Positions 62,740 to 64,000 of a stretch of DNA of 64,000 bases are shown one piece after another. A program made the position numbers and the translations under genes. Source of the DNA: Arthrobacter sp. zg-Y1171 (lineage in GTDB: Bacteria; Actinomycetota; Actinomycetes; Actinomycetales; Micrococcaceae). Under the pieces are notes generated by a model. The model did no database searches. It saw nothing but the letters and a program-made list of their open reading frames with translations, and was not told the DNA's origin. The DNA is taken from assembly GCF_025244845.1 (NCBI RefSeq), contig NZ_CP104264.1:1-64000 (forward strand). The letters are read 5' to 3'. How positions within the stretch are numbered: the stretch's first letter is position 1; every line of letters begins with the position of its first letter.

Positions 62740-64000
62740 TCATGCGGTACGGGTCACGATCCGGCGGGCCAGTGACAGGCCCTGCCCCAGGGACAGATCC
62801 GGAACGTAGGCCCGCGCCAGCGCGTTGGCGATGGCGGGCAGGGACGCCGGGTCCCGATAGGTCATGAACAACGGACGGTACTCCGGGGCGAACTTGGCCT
62901 TGAAGGCCAGCAGGGAGCGGAAACCGTATACCGGCTCCAGGGTTTCCCCCAGCCGGTCCAGGAGTCGGTCCATCACGGGCGGACCGTCGGCGTCGTCGTC
63001 TGTCTCCCCGTCGGCACGCGCCAACGGCGCGCCGGAAAGGCTGAGGAAGGAAAACCCCTCGTCCTGGAGCGACAGTGCAGCGGAAGCGATGAGGAAGTCC
63101 ATCCCCAGCCGGAAGCCGTTGCTGCGCCGGCGCATAAAATCCAGGGTCCAGCCCGCCACCGCTCCGTTGCGGTACACCGGAAGCCAGGACGTTACCGCGT
63201 GCACGGTGCCGTCTTCGTCGATGGCCAGCAGGCAGCGCACCTCCGGATCATCCACTTCTTCCAGTCCGCCCAGCGTGAAGCCCATCTCCGGCATGTCCTT
63301 ATCCGCCACCCACTCCTCCGAAATGGCGTACACCTGGTCCTTCACGGCCAGCGGTGCCGTGGGATAGCGGGTCCACTCGGCCCGGATGCCCAGCTTGCGG
63401 GCCTGGTTCATGGCGGTGCGGATGTCCTGGAATCTCTTGCCCTTGAACGCCAGCGAGCCCAGCCGGAGGACGGTTTCCTCAGCCACCTGCAGCGAGGAAA
63501 ATCCCAACCCGCTGCTGAGGTCGCGCACCTGGGTACCCACGGAGTAGAAGCACGCGGTGGTGCCGTTCGCGGCGCAGAAAGCCGAGAATCCCTCCACGGA
63601 GCTGTGCAGCTCATCCCTCGGTCCCACCGGTTCTCCGACGCTCAGCGCCACCCCCAGATCCATCCGGTAGGCCACATAGGAATTCCCGCTGGGGGAAAAC
63701 CAGTAGCTGTTGCCCGCCCAGAGCGTCATCCAGGCCATGGTGCTGCCGCCGTGGGTCCGAAGCAGCACACGGGCGCGGTCCGCATCAGCGGTCGCCGGAC
63801 TGTAGGGCGGAACCAGGAAGGAGCGCAGCAGCAGCACACACACCAGAACCCAGAAGGCCACCCCTACTCCTTCGTACAGCAGGACTGCCGGCAGGCTCTC
63901 CGGCACAATGCCGGGAGCCCGGCTGGTCACTTCGAGGACCGGGAGGAAACGTCCGGGGAGATCCGCGGCGAGCAGCGCCGGCGTCGCGGCCGGCGAGAAA
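62740..64000 (-). CDS. DUF2156 (phosphatidylglycerol lysyltransferase-like) protein, 5' end outside the window
   Basis: The frame stays open to the right edge (about 420 residues visible), so the start lies beyond 64000. A membrane segment near VGVAFWVLVCVLLLRSFLVPP joins a C-terminal GNAT-like DUF2156 domain of about 330 residues, with GNSYWFSPSGNSYVAYRMDLGVALSVGEPVGP and FLSLSGAPLAR. In MprF-like proteins this domain transfers an amino acid from aminoacyl-tRNA to a membrane lipid; the acceptor here is unknown. It is upstream of, and probably co-transcribed with, the esterase and PAP2 genes. Confidence 0.85.
   Translation of the reverse strand, partial: FSPAATPALLAADLPGRFLPVLEVTSRAPGIVPESLPAVLLYEGVGVAFWVLVCVLLLRSFLVPPYSPATADADRARVLLRTHGGSTMAWMTLWAGNSYWFSPSGNSYVAYRMDLGVALSVGEPVGPRDELHSSVEGFSAFCAANGTTACFYSVGTQVRDLSSGLGFSSLQVAEETVLRLGSLAFKGKRFQDIRTAMNQARKLGIRAEWTRYPTAPLAVKDQVYAISEEWVADKDMPEMGFTLGGLEEVDDPEVRCLLAIDEDGTVHAVTSWLPVYRNGAVAGWTLDFMRRRSNGFRLGMDFLIASAALSLQDEGFSFLSLSGAPLARADGETDDDADGPPVMDRLLDRLGETLEPVYGFRSLLAFKAKFAPEYRPLFMTYRDPASLPAIANALARAYVPDLSLGQGLSLARRIVTRTA

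Overview
This is a chromosomal origin region from a high-GC Gram-positive bacterium. The gene order dnaA-dnaN-recF-dciA-gyrB-gyrA-DUF3566-tRNA-Ile-tRNA-Ala, followed by ppiA, rhomboid, crgA, sortase E, a PabA/TrpG-type amidotransferase and the convergent pknB-pknA-pbpA-ftsW-pstP-fhaB-fhaA operon, is typical of Actinobacteria. The DLW-39-like small protein, the frequent TTG/GTG starts and the protein set (DUF5997, DUF2630, DUF4383, Pol-PE-Lig type LigD) point to the Micrococcaceae, most likely an Arthrobacter-like soil organism. That genus assignment is inference. I saw no insertion sequence, prophage, CRISPR array or rRNA gene.

Layout. 1-11 kb: bipartite oriC (DnaA boxes on both sides of dnaA) and the replication/topology genes. 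11-17.8 kb: two tRNAs, an EamA permease, an unrecognised membrane protein with eight tandem 11-residue repeats, PpiA, a rhomboid protease, a second dense DnaA-box cluster (15378-15595), then CrgA, sortase E and an amidotransferase. 17.8-27.1 kb: a minus-strand cell-envelope and division signalling operon. Transcription runs fhaA, fhaB, pstP, ftsW/rodA, pbpA, pknA-like, pknB, with overlapping or nearly touching stops and starts. 27.5-33.6 kb: tRNA-Leu, DUF5997 and a HTH-less LysR-type effector protein, a VOC protein, a CPA1 antiporter, a YdjM-like membrane protein, and gluconokinase with its divergent FadR-type regulator.

33.7-52.4 kb is a stress and repair neighbourhood: Dps, SRPBCC proteins, an SDR plus FAD/Rieske oxidoreductase pair, Ku, AIM24, SoxR with a flavin reductase behind a clear SoxR-type promoter, a pentapeptide-repeat protein, an L,D-transpeptidase, LigD and phosphoketolase. 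Ku and LigD together give a complete two-protein NHEJ set. 52.4-64 kb: a GNAT protein between two almost identical hairpins, an SDR/LacI divergent pair around a perfect palindromic operator, a winged-helix (AlkZ-related) protein, a RelA/SpoT-domain synthetase, hydrolases, a PfkB kinase, a PEBP protein, a HAD phosphatase, and a PAP2-esterase-DUF2156 envelope operon whose first gene runs off the right edge.

The observations that go furthest beyond routine annotation are the second DnaA-box cluster 13 kb from dnaA, the hendecad-repeat membrane protein, the SoxR operator/promoter, and a recurring leaderless-gene architecture (TAnnnT, about six bases, then the start codon) at many isolated genes.
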